From Helopsaltes ochotensis (taxonomy: Eukaryota; Chordata; Aves; Passeriformes; Locustellidae), in assembly GCA_013400155.1 (NCBI GenBank), contig VXBM01000001.1, positions 4,190,382-4,254,381 of the forward strand: DNA of 64,000 bases, given 5' to 3'. This document shows, piece after piece, positions 1 to 13,540 of this stretch (position 1 is the stretch's first letter; every line of letters starts with the position of its first letter). The translations under genes and the position numbers were made by a program. The notes under the pieces were generated by a model. It ran no database searches. It was not told the origin of the DNA and worked only from the letters and a program-made list of their open reading frames with translations.

Positions 1-3000
1 TTGCACAATCTTCAGAAAAGAGACAGCAAAATAGCATGGTTGCTATGAAACTGCTTCCTGCTGTTTGGTTACTCTCTATCTACAGGATGCAAGAACAGGA
101 TGGCAGAAAAAAACCCCAGCAAAACCCAGCCACCTTCATCACCACTGTCTTCTCCTGAGAGTGACAACCTGCAACAACCTGACTGTAAGAGTAGCTGTAG
201 GAAGATGGAAAGGTAGCATGGTGAAAGGGTGAGGCTGTTTTTAAGAAAGAAAACGTTGAGTTGTTCATATAATTTGGCAAGGGGAAAACTGTAGATGCTT
301 GCAAAAACAAATCCCTTGAGCATTATGAGCTGAAAAAAATTAAAGTTGATTATTTCATGGAAAGAATTAACCAATTTCAAAGTTTCCATGGAAAACAAAA
401 CTCCTTCCATGATAACACTGATTGCTGGAAAGCAGCAGCAACTGCCCAGCCATGCAGAAAAGACAAAGTTGCATCACCCACTGTTGGAAGCAGCAAGACA
501 GACTAGGAGGGTAGCCTATATTATGTAGAACAATTTCTCCAGAAAAAGAGAAGTCTATAAAGAGCTTTTGTCAGCCAACTCTCTCCTGCAACTACAGCCA
601 TCCCCTTACTTCATGCAATGGTCCCTTCTCTTCCTCTTTACCTCTTTCCACTGGAGGTAAGAAGTGTCTGATCAAGCTCCAGGCAAATACAGCACATTCA
701 CCTAAAAGACCTCCCAAAAGAGGGTTTCCCCAGAGATGTGACCCAAACCAGTGAAAACATATTAACTTCACTGTCTGCACCCATAGATGTTGGAGCACCT
801 GTTGGTCTGTTACTTGCACAACAAAACCTATGGCTGGGAAGTCTCCTGAATTTTGTAGTTGGTTTGTTTCTGATAATTTATTTTGCAACCACTAAGTGGT
901 AACTTAGTCCTTGCAGTCAGCTGCTCACTTGCTACATTAGGCTGTTGCTCCACAAACTTAGACATGTCTAAGTGTGACTAAAAACACACTGGAAAGTCAC
1001 CTTTCCTCCAGTCTTTTGATTCTCCTTTGGAAACAGAGCAGAAGCATACACAGCAGAGCAGGGCTGAGCAGTGAGTGCAGCAATGCCCAGCATGTTACAC
1101 CAACTCAAGGTTTAGCGGTGCTCAGAGTTCCACAAAGCATTAGACAATCAGTACTCTGAATGCCTGCCTAAGTAGAGAGCAGAAAATGAGTACTGTTATT
1201 CTCATTGCAGCGGTGGCAAATGGTGCCTCAGAGAGATTACATGACCTGCCCATGGTCAGATAAGTGATATCTTGCAAAGCTAACTTGTAAATCCAAACCA
1301 TCAATTTACCGGTCTTAATAATCGATCTTAATAATCAAGTCACTCTTCTTCAGTTTTTCCAAGTTTGTCACTGAAGCTGGTGTCGAAGTTTTCTCCCATT
1401 TTTCCAGTGTCCCTCAGTCTTTTCCAGTCAGATGCAGAGAGGCTACAGGCATCCCACTATGGCACGGGCTCGCAGATGTTGAGGAATACATTCGGTGCAG
1501 GTAGCTGGGTGATGCAGGTAGAGCTCCAGTGATGAGAGCCCGAGACAAGAGGCCGTGAACTGCCGCCCTTTGCATAACAGAGGGCCCGGGGACCTGTGGC
1601 GCCGACCGGACACTCAGACACAGCAGGAGCCGCTGGCCCCAGACTTCCACGCGCATAGATTTTAAGGGCACAAGAACTCCAGCGTTTCAGGGTCCCTCTT
1701 CGAAGGCTCAATCTCGAGCAGTTATTCTGTTGTTGAGCCAAGATTAAGTTCATTTAAGGATTCAGACGCCTGAGGCTCTGCTGTGGGAAACCTGGTCTGA
1801 CAGAGCGTGGCGAATGTAGGGAGTCAAGTGGAGCTCGGAAGAGCTCATGTGGAGCTTCCCGCTGAGAAGGGGCCTCGGCCCCAGCTCCCACTGTGACTGC
1901 CAGAGCGGCTCCTGAGGGTCGGACGGGAAAGCTTCCTTAACACAGATACATATCTCAGTGCAAACCTAAAGAGAGATGCTTAGTCCAGGCTTTCCATGTG
2001 AAGAGCAGACAGACGTTTCAACTCCACAAATATTAGTAAATTCAACACCAAGTCATCATCTTAGGTACAACACCTAGGTAGAATATCAATACTCAGGATG
2101 GAACAACATAATTTTAAAAATGTGCATTGCATGATCATCCAAACACAGCCCAGAGCTCCGAGCTGAAGAAGAAGGACTCTGCCTATTGGAAATTTCATTC
2201 TGCTTATTCTTTTAACTGGCTACAGTGTTTTCTATGTATCTATATAACTACATTAGTGTATCTAAAGCTCCTCATATATAGAGGTTTAAGATCAAAAAGC
2301 TGAAAATGTAGTCAAAGCATTTCACTGTAAGTAGTTATCAAAGGAAAGTAAATCAAAGATCATGGAGACACATTTGGCAAAGAGTATGAGGAAACTGCTC
2401 AGAATTTTGCTTGAAAGAGTCATGCTGAAGAGCAAGTTCAGACTGGTTTGGAGAGACAGTAACAAGGAAATCATGTTTACCTTGTTCTATTCTGAATCAG
2501 AGGCCAATGAGTGATTTCTCTTTCTTTTTGTGAAAGTGCTGTTTTCTACCCTAACTAACCCTAGCAGAAATTTCACAGCGCAAATGCTTAATGCGAGACA
2601 AAAATGCTACAGGAACCTCCAGACATCATGTAAGCCTGCCCTGAGCTGGTGGCAGAGGTCGGACTGGAGAGAAACAATGGTTTAAAGTTTCAACTGCAAA
2701 TACAAATGATAGAAAGCAATAACACTGACTACATGAAGCATGAGTGCAATCATCTGCCTATGCTGGCCTCTCTCACAGGGAGGAAGAAGAGGGGACGGAG
2801 CAGCAGACATTCGAATCCTGTCGGGAGGGATTTCTCACCGCCCTGAACAGTACATGTTGCCATCGTCATTCCTGTAAACACTTTGCTTCCCGCGGTTCCT
2901 CTCTTTTCATGATTGCGAAGTTTATCATTCTGGAGAAGCCTGGGGCGCTTTGTCCTGAGGCGGAGCAGGAGCAGGTCCGGGAGGGAAGGGAGAAGGGAGC

Positions 3001-3096
3001 AGCCGCGCTGCCGCCTGCACTGGGAGAGCCCCATCTCCGGTCCTGGGCGTCCCTCTAGAGGTGAAACAGCAGCCTTGTCCCCAAATCTGCAAGCAG
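1..3096. other. intergenic, no gene recognised; small GC-rich patch near 1540-1930
   Basis: No open frame here resembles a known protein, and the frames present are short and random in composition. The stretch is AT-rich except for a CpG-richer patch at about 1540-1930 and another at about 2940-3060 next to the GATA repeat. Neither is attached to a recognisable exon. Confidence 0.5.
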
Positions 3097-3108
3097 GGAT
3101 AGATAGAT

Positions 3109-3144
<36 letters not shown>

Positions 3145-3167
3145 NNNNNNNNNNNNNNNNNNNNNNN

Positions 3168-3262
<95 letters not shown>
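3097..3262 (+). repeat. (GATA)n microsatellite with internal assembly gap
   Basis: Tandem GATA/TAGA tetranucleotides run through the interval with one early interruption (gatta near 3108). A 23-N gap (3145-3167) lies within the array, so its true length is unknown. The long minus-strand frames of alternating Ser-Ile-Tyr-Leu are translation artefacts of the repeat. Confidence 0.97.
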
Positions 3263-3578
3263 GTGTGAGCTCTGCGATGTTGGCACGTATCCGAGCAGGT
3301 CTCACTGTTACAAACCACCAGGTTGTAGTCGGCGTCGAGTGACACTGCTATAACCCTGCCCAGGAGCTGAGCACGGGCTCTGCTGCTGCACCCGGCCCTG
3401 CTCCCCCCCAGCTCCTTAAACCCCGAGGCTGAAGATTTCAATATACTAAGTAGGAATTACTATGCTTGATGATCTTCCCCCATAGGTTCATCCCTTTCCC
3501 CTACAGCATACATGTCTAAATAAAGAGAAAATAAAATCACTTGAAGGAGGACTGTTATGTGAATAAATAAAATGATGT

Positions 3579-4320
3579 TGTTATAAATGAAATCACAAAA
3601 AAGATGTTTTATTAAAAATTTAAGTATAAAATTTAGAAAAGCCACGAACGAAATCAGCTCCGAGCCAGGCGATCAGAACTGGGTGAACCACGGACTCACA
3701 CAGAGTCCCCCGAGGTTCACAAATGCAGTCTTTCTAGTGCCCGTGTTTATACTTTTCTTTTGCTGGACGATGTGTTATCTCGTATCTCCCTGTATTGTTG
3801 GGCTTCCTCGCATATTCATGTCTCTGCTATTATTTCATAAAACTGTGTTCCAGGAAGAAGTGGGAGCTCATTTTATAGGATTCATTCGTTGGAAGCTTAT
3901 TGTCTTGGATTCCTGTATCAGAGACTTGCCCATTGCTAAGGGTTTTTCCCAGGTCATTTTCTTGAACTCTCTTTCCGAAGCCCATCCTTTGTTAAGGGTT
4001 CTAGAGTCATTTTCTTAGATTCCCTTCTTGGAGGAACACCTATTGCTATGCAGATTAACCTGCACTTGGAGTCATTAGCGAGGTGTATTCTCTTCTGTGA
4101 CAGAGCTTCCCCTCCTTCTATTCAGTTGATAAGTATGTTTCTATTGTGTAGCGTTTCCTCTTTGTTGCAAGACGCAGCTTCTGCAGTCTCAGTCCATAAG
4201 TTAGCTTTTACCATTTTATTTTAACATACACATACTTAATAATATTTATATTATTAGTATATTTAATAATATACTAAACTAAATAAAATAAAGTACTAAT
4301 TACTCCATTCATCTATAACA
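3579..4320 (-). mobile_element. solo LTR of an avian endogenous retrovirus, reverse orientation
   Basis: The left edge reads TGTTATAAATGA and the right edge ATCTATAACA. These are the reverse-complement termini of the same LTR family seen at 5354, 6623 and 12369, which begin TG and end TTTATAACA on their own strand. The segment 4205-4320 matches the reverse complement of the 5' part of the 12369 copy, including a shared TTTTACCATTTTATTT block. No internal retroviral coding sequence follows, so it is a solo LTR. No clean target-site duplication was found. Confidence 0.65.
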
Positions 4321-5346
4321 ATATTAAGTGTTTGTTGACTTTTTTAATATCTAACCTGTTTAATTATGCTCACGAAAAATATCCAAGTATTTCTAATGAA
4401 AAAAAAATGCATGTGTGTATATATATATAAATAAATATATAAGGAATATTAGATCTTTTGTTTCTTTCTCACAGTGATTACAAACTGTAATCACAAACTC
4501 CTCAAAAAAAAAACTCCTCAAGAGAAGAGATTGCAACAAAAGGTCTTTGTCTGATTGCTCTGCTGCCAATTGACAGCATTTCACAGTCTGGGTGCCAAAT
4601 TTCACACACACATACACAAATACATTTGCCTCTGCTCACACACAGTCAGGGGAGCTCTAAACCACCAGCTTGTCACTTACTGTTACCAATGAACTGTGCA
4701 GTTCAAATCAGCAAGGCACCCAAGGGAGCTGCAAAAAAATTTGCCATTGCATTTGAGGAGAACTGAGGTGGATCCACGGTGAAGAGTACAGAAAAAGCCA
4801 TACACTTACAAACCTGGAAGCCACAGCTAATACAAGCCCAAGACCAGTACCTTGCACTGTGCCTACCTAGGCTGTGCCAACCTATCTGGGAGTGCAGCTA
4901 CTCACAGGCTGCATTGCTCCAAACCTGAGTCTTTGCTTTCAGCATTAGTTTCTCACCACAGCCCTTCACTAGATCCCAATCAATCTAAGCATTGTGGGAG
5001 ACTTTCCAGAATATATGTTCTGGAGCCAGACATCCATACCAGCCTTTTTCAAATCAATACATGATTATCTAGCAAAATCAAACATTTGTGCACAGGCATC
5101 TACTAGACAAATCCATAAAAAGCCACAAAATTCTCCAGTGGCCTTTAGCTGAAGTGACTAATCCCAATGGCACACACAAGATATCCACAAATGTAAGGAT
5201 GGTTCTGTACCTGCAATGACAGGAAGTCCAAGAACCTACCAATTCACTTATCTATGAAGATGATTCTGAAACTAAGACACTCCCATGAACTCCCAGAATT
5301 GAAATTACTTTCAACTTGTGAACATCTAATAATTTCTGTTTCTTTT
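4321..5346. other. intergenic, nothing recognised
   Basis: AT-rich sequence between two LTRs, with a short TATA-rich run near 4420. No exon-like or RNA-gene-like structure was seen. Confidence 0.4.
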
Positions 5347-5353
5347 ACAATAG

Positions 5354-6046
5354 TTTTATAAATGAAATTGCCAATAACCGGATTAATAAAACAAATAAAT
5401 TTATTGGAATTTCCAGAATCAGAATTTTGGGTTATGAGAAAAAGACCACCATCAAATGCAGCTCTGAGCCTGGGATCAGGAGCCGGATGAGATTCCAAGC
5501 TCTGACACTGATGCACAGAGTAACCCCCTGGAACTCATACTGACCCTCATTTCTGGCTTGCTTTTATACAGAAAATTCCACCCCAGGCCCTGTATTGCTT
5601 AAACATTTATTCCCTTTCACATTGCTTCTTTTTCTCATGTTAACGGTAGCTTGAACAAATGATCAAATTCAAGGGAATGAGTCCTTTAGTGTCTCTGGTG
5701 CAGGTTTTTCTTCTGTTGCAAATTTGTTCACCCACCCACTGGTGATAATCGTTCTTGTCTCCTCCGATGATGGCTCTTATCTCTGCTGATGTCCTTTATT
5801 TTCTGTTAATGGCTCCTTGGCCAGTTCTCTGCAAGACCATTGTTCTCCAAACACAATGGTTGTAGAAACGCAAATGATCCTTTGCTTGCTATGTGGCTTT
5901 TGAGACAGTTTTTTTCTTTCAAAGGATTTCGCCATACTGCCTCTTTGTCTTAGCAAAAATATAGCTTGTTTAAAAAAACCTTATAACCCAGTCAACTAAA
6001 TACACGTACCTATTATAAAACACAAATTACAACAATATTTATAACA
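5354..6046 (-). mobile_element. solo LTR, reverse orientation, flanked by ATAG duplication
   Basis: The reverse complement aligns throughout with the plus-strand LTR at 6623-7363. Shared blocks include GACTGGGTTATAAGGTTTT, TATGGCGAAATCCTTTGAAA and the 3' portion with CAGTTATTGGCAATTTCATT. The direct repeat ATAG at 5350-5353 and 6047-6050 (possibly AATAG) fits a short target-site duplication. The element's own 3' terminus appears mutated (AAAA where the others have AACA). A TTTATT near 5400 is its polyadenylation signal on the minus strand. No gag, pol or env remains. Confidence 0.8.
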
Positions 6047-6622
6047 ATAGCACTGTGTATATTGTAACCCTGTTTCAAGCGAGGTACTTCAAAATACTTT
6101 GCACACAAACAAACCTGACAGGCTTCTTCCTGGCAGCATCCACCTGGCTAAGTTTTTGTCCACAGCACATAGAAGCCAAGTGGCTTTTCGCTTACACAGA
6201 GGCTAGAAGTTTTAAATCACACTGCATTATCAAGAGCCAGCAAATGACCTATAATCTGTCATAGCTTTCTATTAAGTAACTAAACTGAGTCTTGGAATTT
6301 AAATCCCTAAGAAACCGATAAAAAATTGTGCATCTACAAATCAAATTACTGTGATGTAAAAGCTGCCTGCTTTTGCTTCTCCTTCCTTATTCTCATTACA
6401 AAGGTTATTAATTACTGAGTGACTTTGGTTTCTGCATGCAGCACCTTCATTAATGGAAACGAATACATATACATATTAATTTACCCAGCTACGTTTGCTA
6501 ACAACATTCAATGCCTTCTTTTAAAATATGTGAATGGGGCTAATTCTAGATATACAACTCAAAAGACTCTGCTAGTAGGAATAAATCTGCAGCAATGGAT
6601 AAAGAGAATTAAGAAGAGGGCT

Positions 6623-7363
6623 TGATATAAATGTGTGTAATAATTTGTGTTTTATAACAGATGCGTGTATTTTAGTTGACTGGGTTATAAGGTTTTCTTA
6701 AAAATAAGCTATATTTTTGCTGAAAGAAAGAGGGAGTATGGCGAAATCCTTTGAAAGAAAAAAAACAACTGCCTAAAAGATCACATACCAGTCAGTGTCA
6801 GAAGCAGAGGAACAACCATTGTGTTTGGAAAACAATGGTCTTGCCAGGCAACTGACCAAGGAGCCATTAACAGAAGATAAGGGACATCAGCAGAGATAAG
6901 AGCCATCACCGAAGAAGATAAAAGCAGTCAACTAAGGGTGGAGAACAGGACGAGATTCCAACAGAAAGAAAGAACCCTCACCAGAGGAACAAAAGACATG
7001 AAATTGCACCTGAAAATCTAAAAGATTGAACTATATTATTTGTTTCAAAGGACCGTTAACATGAGGAAAGGAGACAACATGAACTAAAGCGGAAGGGAAA
7101 AAGGAATAAAAGAAATGTTGGACAACTCAGGGCCTGAGGCAGGATTTTCTGTATATAAGACAGACAGAAATGAGGGGTCGGGGTGAGATTCCGGGGGTTA
7201 CTCTGTGCGATAGAGGCAGAGCTTGGAATCTCACCTGGGTTCCAACCCCGGGCTCGGAGCTGTATTTGATGGTGGTTTTTTCTCATAACCAAAAATTCTG
7301 ATTCCCGAAATTCCAATAAATTTGATTTTATTAATCCAGTTATTGGCAATTTCATTTATAACA
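6623..7363 (+). mobile_element. solo LTR, forward orientation
   Basis: It begins TGATATAAATG and ends CATTTATAACA. Flanks are GGGCT (6618-6622) and TGGCT (7364-7368), a 4-of-5 match consistent with an aged 5-bp target-site duplication. Visible LTR parts are a TATA-like TATATAAG at 7152, a GC-rich stretch at 7170-7260, and AATAAA at 7315-7320 shortly before the 3' end. It is inverted relative to the copy at 5354-6046. Confidence 0.8.
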
Positions 7364-10300
7364 TGGCTTGAGTTTTGTTTGTTTTTAATAAATTTTTTCC
7401 TTCTCCTGTTTAAACCAGGACAATTGTGTGAATACTACTGAAAGAACAGCATCATTAGACACTATTGGAGAATTAGAAAGCAAGTGGTAGTGCTAGATTT
7501 GACAGCTCCATAAACAGAGACATTACATTATCAGGAAAAGGGCCATGGCAAGTTCAGCAAATTTCAGCCCAGAGCCTTCATCATTCTCAGCCAGGGTTTC
7601 AAGAGTAGAAGTCACAACAGTTCTCAGAGACGTACTTATCTGTGCTCTTCCTAAATACTGATCCTCAAAGCAGCTCCGATATTTTCTGAAATCCATTTGA
7701 TTCATATTGCAGAAAAGTCTGAGGCAGTTACTGTGACAGTGTCTGGGAATGTACTGAGGATAGTTGATGGAAGATCCACTAAAGCCACAAGACACACTAA
7801 CATAAATAGCATCCTTAAGGTTTCTAAGTAACCGCTCTTTGTGTCAGGTGGGACACCTTTAGTGTCAATTGGCAATTGATGTTGTCTCTAAAACTTTTAA
7901 ATGGCATGCATACAAAATTATTCAACCTTCTGTTTCTAAAAGATTTATTTTCCTCAATTATATCATTAACATCCCAGGTAAATAGACTCTGTGAGAGAAA
8001 GACCTACACTCAGATTACAGCTATTCCTACAGCTGGGAATAGGAATGTTACCAGAACTGTTTCTGCTTTATGTGGCATGTGAATGCAATAAATTATTTAG
8101 TAAAGACTATACAGGTCTGACAACTTAAGAAAAAAAAATTCAGTATCAAAACCTCAACTGACTTCAATGGGAACAGAATTGAACTGTTGCAGTAACTAGA
8201 ATCAGTTTTAAAAATCTGGATTATGGGTTGCCCTCAATTAAACCTTGGTGATGATATACTTATGACACATTTAAATTATGCTAATACAGCCTTTGAATGT
8301 TTTATCAATTCCGCTGAGCAACCTGGCTGTTTCCCAGCTGGTTGGAAGCAGGTCAAAGTCAGGCAATGCTTCCAGAGCAGGCTCCTGCCAGACATGAGTA
8401 ATTACCCTGGAATCTTACTCCTGAGAAATCTTTCTAAATGATGTGAAAAATAGCCCATGTTAAACTGATTTTCCACATTGACATTTTCTCTCCCTACCAG
8501 GCTCTTAGTTAAGTAGTTCAGGTGTTCATAGGAAAACTCTGGCTGTAATTGTACCATTTATTCCTGTTTCAGAAAGTAGTTAAAAACAGGAAAGCAAGAC
8601 AAATGCTGTGTTTCTCTACAAGGCTGCTCAGCTCATTTAGCTGCTCCTCCTGATACAGCTAAATGAAAGTGATGATTTCATGACATTATAAAATTAATCT
8701 TGATACATTTATATACATTTGTGTTGCAAATAATCCAAATTTGAAAATGGTTGAAAACAGATGCATGCACTGCCTCTGTTTTCAATTTCTCCTATATCCA
8801 TATATCCACTTCTCCTACTTTGTGGAGGTTTTTCTGATCATTTATTGCTGGCTTTCTCCCTCATTTTCTCTGCCTAAAGTATGTCTTAAGAAGTGAAATG
8901 TACATTACCATGACTAAATTTTATATAATGACCTCAGTAGTTTAATGAGAAACACAAAATCTCAGCCAAAGGGAATGAGGACAGTGAAATAATGTTTCTT
9001 CTGTTGTGAAGGAGATGTTGTAGCTATGCTGAAGAGCTCTGTCAATTCACTTTGTGTTCTGCAGCCTCAAGAGTATTTCACTGCTTGCCCTCATTTAACT
9101 GCAGACCATTCATCAGTCAAAAATGTATATTTTGGCTTTGGAAAGTACTCACAAGCCACTAGAGAAAGGCCATGAAATAATATTCAGTATGACCTAATCT
9201 GAACTCAGAAGCAAACCCAAAACATTCTTTTATTACTTCTCCAGTGTTTTTTCCTTGAATTCAGTTAATCTGTATAAAAAGATCCACATAATTGATCAAT
9301 AAGGATGTCATTTTACGTTTTAAAAATAATTTCAGTTTTCAACCTTCTCCATTGATTGTAAAAAAACCAAAAAACTAAGCCTTCATTGTCTTTTTGCTTC
9401 CAGTAACTACATTAATAGTTGCTCTATCTCATGCTCTGCCACCTCATGCTACTAATTTGACTTCAATTTAGCATTTAGGTGAGCATGATTTGAAGTATTA
9501 TTTGCATCCAGTGATTGTACGGCGCTAGTGTCACTTTGGGCCACAGCTAACTGTTTTTACAGAACAAGGAAGTAAAACTCAAATACCCAGGATGCAAATA
9601 TTCTTATCCATAGCTAGACCAGGCTTCCACAGGCACCACCACAGATGTTGGATCAGTCAGCAGCAGAAATTTGAACAATAGAAGGATCTACACAGATCAC
9701 AGTTAGATATGATAGAAATAGCAGAGAATATAAATTACAGAGCTTATACTGGCTTTATATTTTTACATGAGCTTTCAGGGGCTGTCAGAGGACAGGTGAT
9801 TCCTGTTCTTGTATAATGTGTCACACTAAGAGACATCTGTTGACATAAACAGCACAAGAATAACCCAATAAATGTTTTAAACAAAGATGAACTATCAGAG
9901 AAACTTAATGCCAGATCAAAATTTTGGGTTTCTGCAGCAGCGCATTTTTAAATTTCTTGTACAAATCCAAAAGGTGAATATAATATTTTGTTAAAGCCTT
10001 ACCCAAATTGGTTCTAGCATCTGTGACTCCATGTCTGCAGCATTACACTTCTGATTTTCATAAGTAATGTGGGTGGGTTTTTTAATTTCACTTCTAGTTT
10101 ATCACCATGGAAGTGCTTATCTGAAAGCTTAAAAAAACATCATTAGGCAGTAAAACCTAAGGGTTGGAAAAGTCAGTCTAATCTGACATGCTTTTTTTTC
10201 TCCACATTTAGCTCCTGTGATCTAACAGACATGTTGATCTGGCAATGAATACCTGAAGCTATTTGAACCACCAACTTTTCCATGGTGACCCCAACCAAGC

Positions 10301-12368
10301 TCAATATCAGTGTCTGAGCATTGCTTTGAACATCAATCTCTAAGGATTTACCAGTTCATGGTCAATCCTATTAATCATCTGTTTGTGCTCTTCTCCAACT
10401 CCATCCCACCATATGCCCTCATCCCAATCATCTGCAGTCACATATTCACACCAACATGGCTGAGGTGCATTTCCCTTCACCTTCTGCAGCCCAGAGCTCT
10501 TGCTCCCCTACAACATCATGCAGACACAAAAAGCCGGTTTTGAGCAGTAAACACACTAACACATGCTCAGGATAACTTTAAAAGGCACTGTTTATGTTCA
10601 TGAAACCTTTAAAGGAAGATCAGAACCCAGTTCAATTCAATTCTGATGGTTACTTACAGAAAACAGTGAACCAGCAATAATCACTTGGCTTTTATAGCTA
10701 AGTAACATGGTAAATTACAAACTGCAGATGTTGTTTCAAATGGCAAACTCCAAAGACTTCTACAGACATTTTCAAGCAAAGAGTAATTTACAAGTTACTC
10801 TCAAAAACAAACATCCACAAAACAAACACCCAGCAGTATCAATCAACTTATTTCTTACAAGCAATACCTGCTCTAATCACAGTCACATACTAGGCAAAGT
10901 AATGATTCAAACACAAAGATTGACTTTTACCATCTGTTTTGGAATTGTTGGACCACCACTTCACGAAAAAACACAATCTGGCATTTCATAAGACCAAGGC
11001 CATTAGTGAGAAGGGAAACATGAAGTGCTAGTTTATTTTCTTGCCAAAGAGAATCTTGTACAAATTTAAAATATGGGAGTGTATGAGTGTTTCACAGATA
11101 TTGTTTATTTACCATATTGATATCTCTAATTTCAGTCTGAGATTTATATCATTTTTTCATATGCTGTGTTTTGCATTCAAAATGCTAAGCAAACATGACT
11201 CCATTTTGCAAGCAGCACAAAAGAGATGGTTGTTACACATTGTCCTTCAAAGTAATTTTGAATGGGACAGGAAAATGAATATATGGGTTCCTTTGAAATT
11301 GTGCTCATGACCACAGCAATGTGCAAAGCAGCTAAATAGAGCCCACAGATGCACACTAACTCTTGACAGCACTTTTCCCCCAACTCTGAGGTCAATTAAA
11401 GCAGAAAATGAGCAATGCCTCACCAGTTCCTCCCATCTCTTACACAGCAGTTGTGGAGATATGTTCTGCTCTAAGAGAAGGCCAATCTTAATACTGTCTG
11501 TAATTGTCAGAGAACCAGCCAGTGCTGACTAATTTCAACAGAAAAAACATCTTCTACTGAACCCTGCCTCCCACGGGTTGTTAACTACTTGTTAAAGGCA
11601 TTGCTTTTCTGCATGTGTTCATCAAACACATGTCCCAGTGTCTAATTCAAAATGGAAGTCACAATTTCAGATGGGAGTACCACTGACAATGTGAAACTGT
11701 GAAAGCTGTGAAACCAAACATTTTAGGTTCATTTTACCCTTCATCCAGAGATCCTTTCAAATGTATTGATCATTTAACATACTTGTCAAACCAGTTATCA
11801 CAGTGCTTTTAGAAATATCCTAATGGAAGCATGTTTCTGCCTTTTTAATAATGCAGTGGGTGTAATGAGTCACAATGCAATGAGTGACAATAAAGAGTAC
11901 TGACTCACGTCTTTTAAAACATGTCTTGACTAGATGTGTTGTGAGTAGGTGATTACACATGCTACATAGCATGAGGATATTAGGAAGCAGAAGTGAAGGT
12001 CTGCTTGTCAATAAACCTCAGGAAAGGTACAACCACACTGTCTAGGTATGATATTGTTAATCAGCTCCTTCGACTTGTGACCATGCACCTGACAGTAAAA
12101 TGTGTCCAAAACATATAAAAATCTTCAATTCTTTCAGCACAGTAAGATGCTAACATTACATTAGGAGCCCCTGGGCTCTGGCTGTCAGAAGCAGAATTGG
12201 CCACATGCATCAGACACTGATGCAGAACGAGATCTCAAATCTCATTGTCATCTATGATCATGTTGGGAATCACTATTCCTACTTACTGCAGCCCCAAACC
12301 ACAGGCTCATCCCTAACAACACAACTGATTAAGGTGCAGCACTTCTGAATAATGGAGCACAATGCTTT
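7364..12368. other. intergenic, nothing recognised
   Basis: About 5 kb of AT-rich sequence. The short frames have no recognisable domains, and I saw no CR1, LTR, RNA-gene or CpG-island signature. Confidence 0.4.
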
Positions 12369-12982
12369 TGTAATATATGTTATGGAATGATTTGTGTTTT
12401 ATTTTGACTAGTTGGTGCGTTATTAGAATAAGTTGTGTTTTTATTGAAATAAAATGGTAAAATCACTCATAGCTGAGACAGCAGATGCCACCCCTTCTGG
12501 AAACCCGGGAACAGGGTCATTTGCAACTGGACGAAGGGGGGCACTGAAAATAGAATAGACCATCTATGGAGATGAGCCAGCCAAAGACCCAGAGATCGAC
12601 ACCTGATATGTATCTAATCTGAGTCCTCAAGGGTGTCCCTCCCAAAACATGATTCCAGTAAAATGAAGCAAGCACCCACTTCTTCCCAAAACACTGTTCA
12701 ATGAACTAATAGCAGAGACATGAATATGCGAAGAAGCCAAACAAGACAAAGAAATATGAAGCGACTCACTGTCCAGCCGAAGAAATGTATAAAAACGGTC
12801 ACCGAAAAGACTGCACTTGTGAACAGTACGGGGACTCTGTGCAGTAGAGACTGAGTCCGTGGGTCACCCAACTCCAACCCCAGGCTCGGAACTGATTTTC
12901 CTTGTGGCTTTTCTGGGATTTTTGATATTTCAATTTCCCAATAAATCCTTTTATAAATTTATTGGCGTTTTCATTTATAACA
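12369..12982 (+). mobile_element. solo LTR, forward orientation, flanked by CTTT duplication
   Basis: It begins TGTAATATATG and ends TTCATTTATAACA, aligning at both ends with the 6623-7363 copy (shared ATTTGTGTTTTAT near the start; shared CCAATAAAT and ATTGGC...TTTCATTTATAACA at the end). The flanking CTTT at 12365-12368 and 12983-12986 fits a 4-bp target-site duplication. TATAAAA at 12788-12794 is a plausible LTR TATA box and AATAAA at 12940-12945 its polyadenylation signal. Confidence 0.78.
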
Positions 12983-12989
12983 CTTTGAA

Positions 12990-13540
12990 CACAGGTAAGC
13001 CCTGTGAGATTTGGCAGGACTTACACCAGCCCCAAATCTGCTGAAATTTACCATTCTTCATATTTGGCCAGGATTTTTTGTTTGTTTGCTTTGTGGACAC
13101 AGAGTAAACCATGCTGTGACCCTGGCAAACATCCTGGAGGGAGCACAATACAGACCAGCCAGCACTGCAGGGAAGCTGAAGGCTCTTACAGCAGCAAGAT
13201 GAACAAGAGTCAACAATATGCTCTGGCACTGAAGAAGGCTGACAGCGTTTGGCTTGTGTTAATAGAACCATAGCAAAAGAAGTTATTTTTACCATTTACT
13301 TATCACTTGTTGAACCATATCTAGAATACTGCATCCAGTTTTGGGACACCCTCCTCCCCCCAGTACAACAAAGACATTGACTGACTGGAGCAAATCCATC
13401 AGAAGGTCTCCAAGATGGTTAGAGACTGGAGCAGCACTTGCCCTGTGAACAGAAGCTGGGTGATCTGGGCTTGTTTAGCCCAGAGAAGATACAGGTCAAG
13501 AACAACTTTGGAGTAGCCTTCCCCAACCTAAAAATAAGTG
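12990..13540 (+). mobile_element. CR1 LINE fragment (3' part of ORF2), sense orientation
   Basis: The stretch 13290-13500 follows the CR1 reverse-transcriptase 3' region: 'actgcatccagttttgggac', then 'gtacaacaaagacattga', 'gagactggagcagcacttgc' and 'tttagcccagagaaga'. The preceding AGTCAACAATATGCTCTGGCACTGAAGAAGGC block (13208-13239) matches the usual CR1 'caGTGTGCCCTGGCa' segment. The copy is diverged, with frame breaks, and is inactive. Confidence 0.75.

Noticed and set aside
2750..3441. Minus-strand frames rich in Ser-Ile-Tyr-Leu repeats
   Set aside because: Translation of the GATA microsatellite and its gap.
7364..7500. Possible retroviral primer-binding site after the LTR (TGG...) implying a fuller provirus
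   Set aside because: TGGCT there is better explained as the target-site duplication, and no gag/pol sequence follows.
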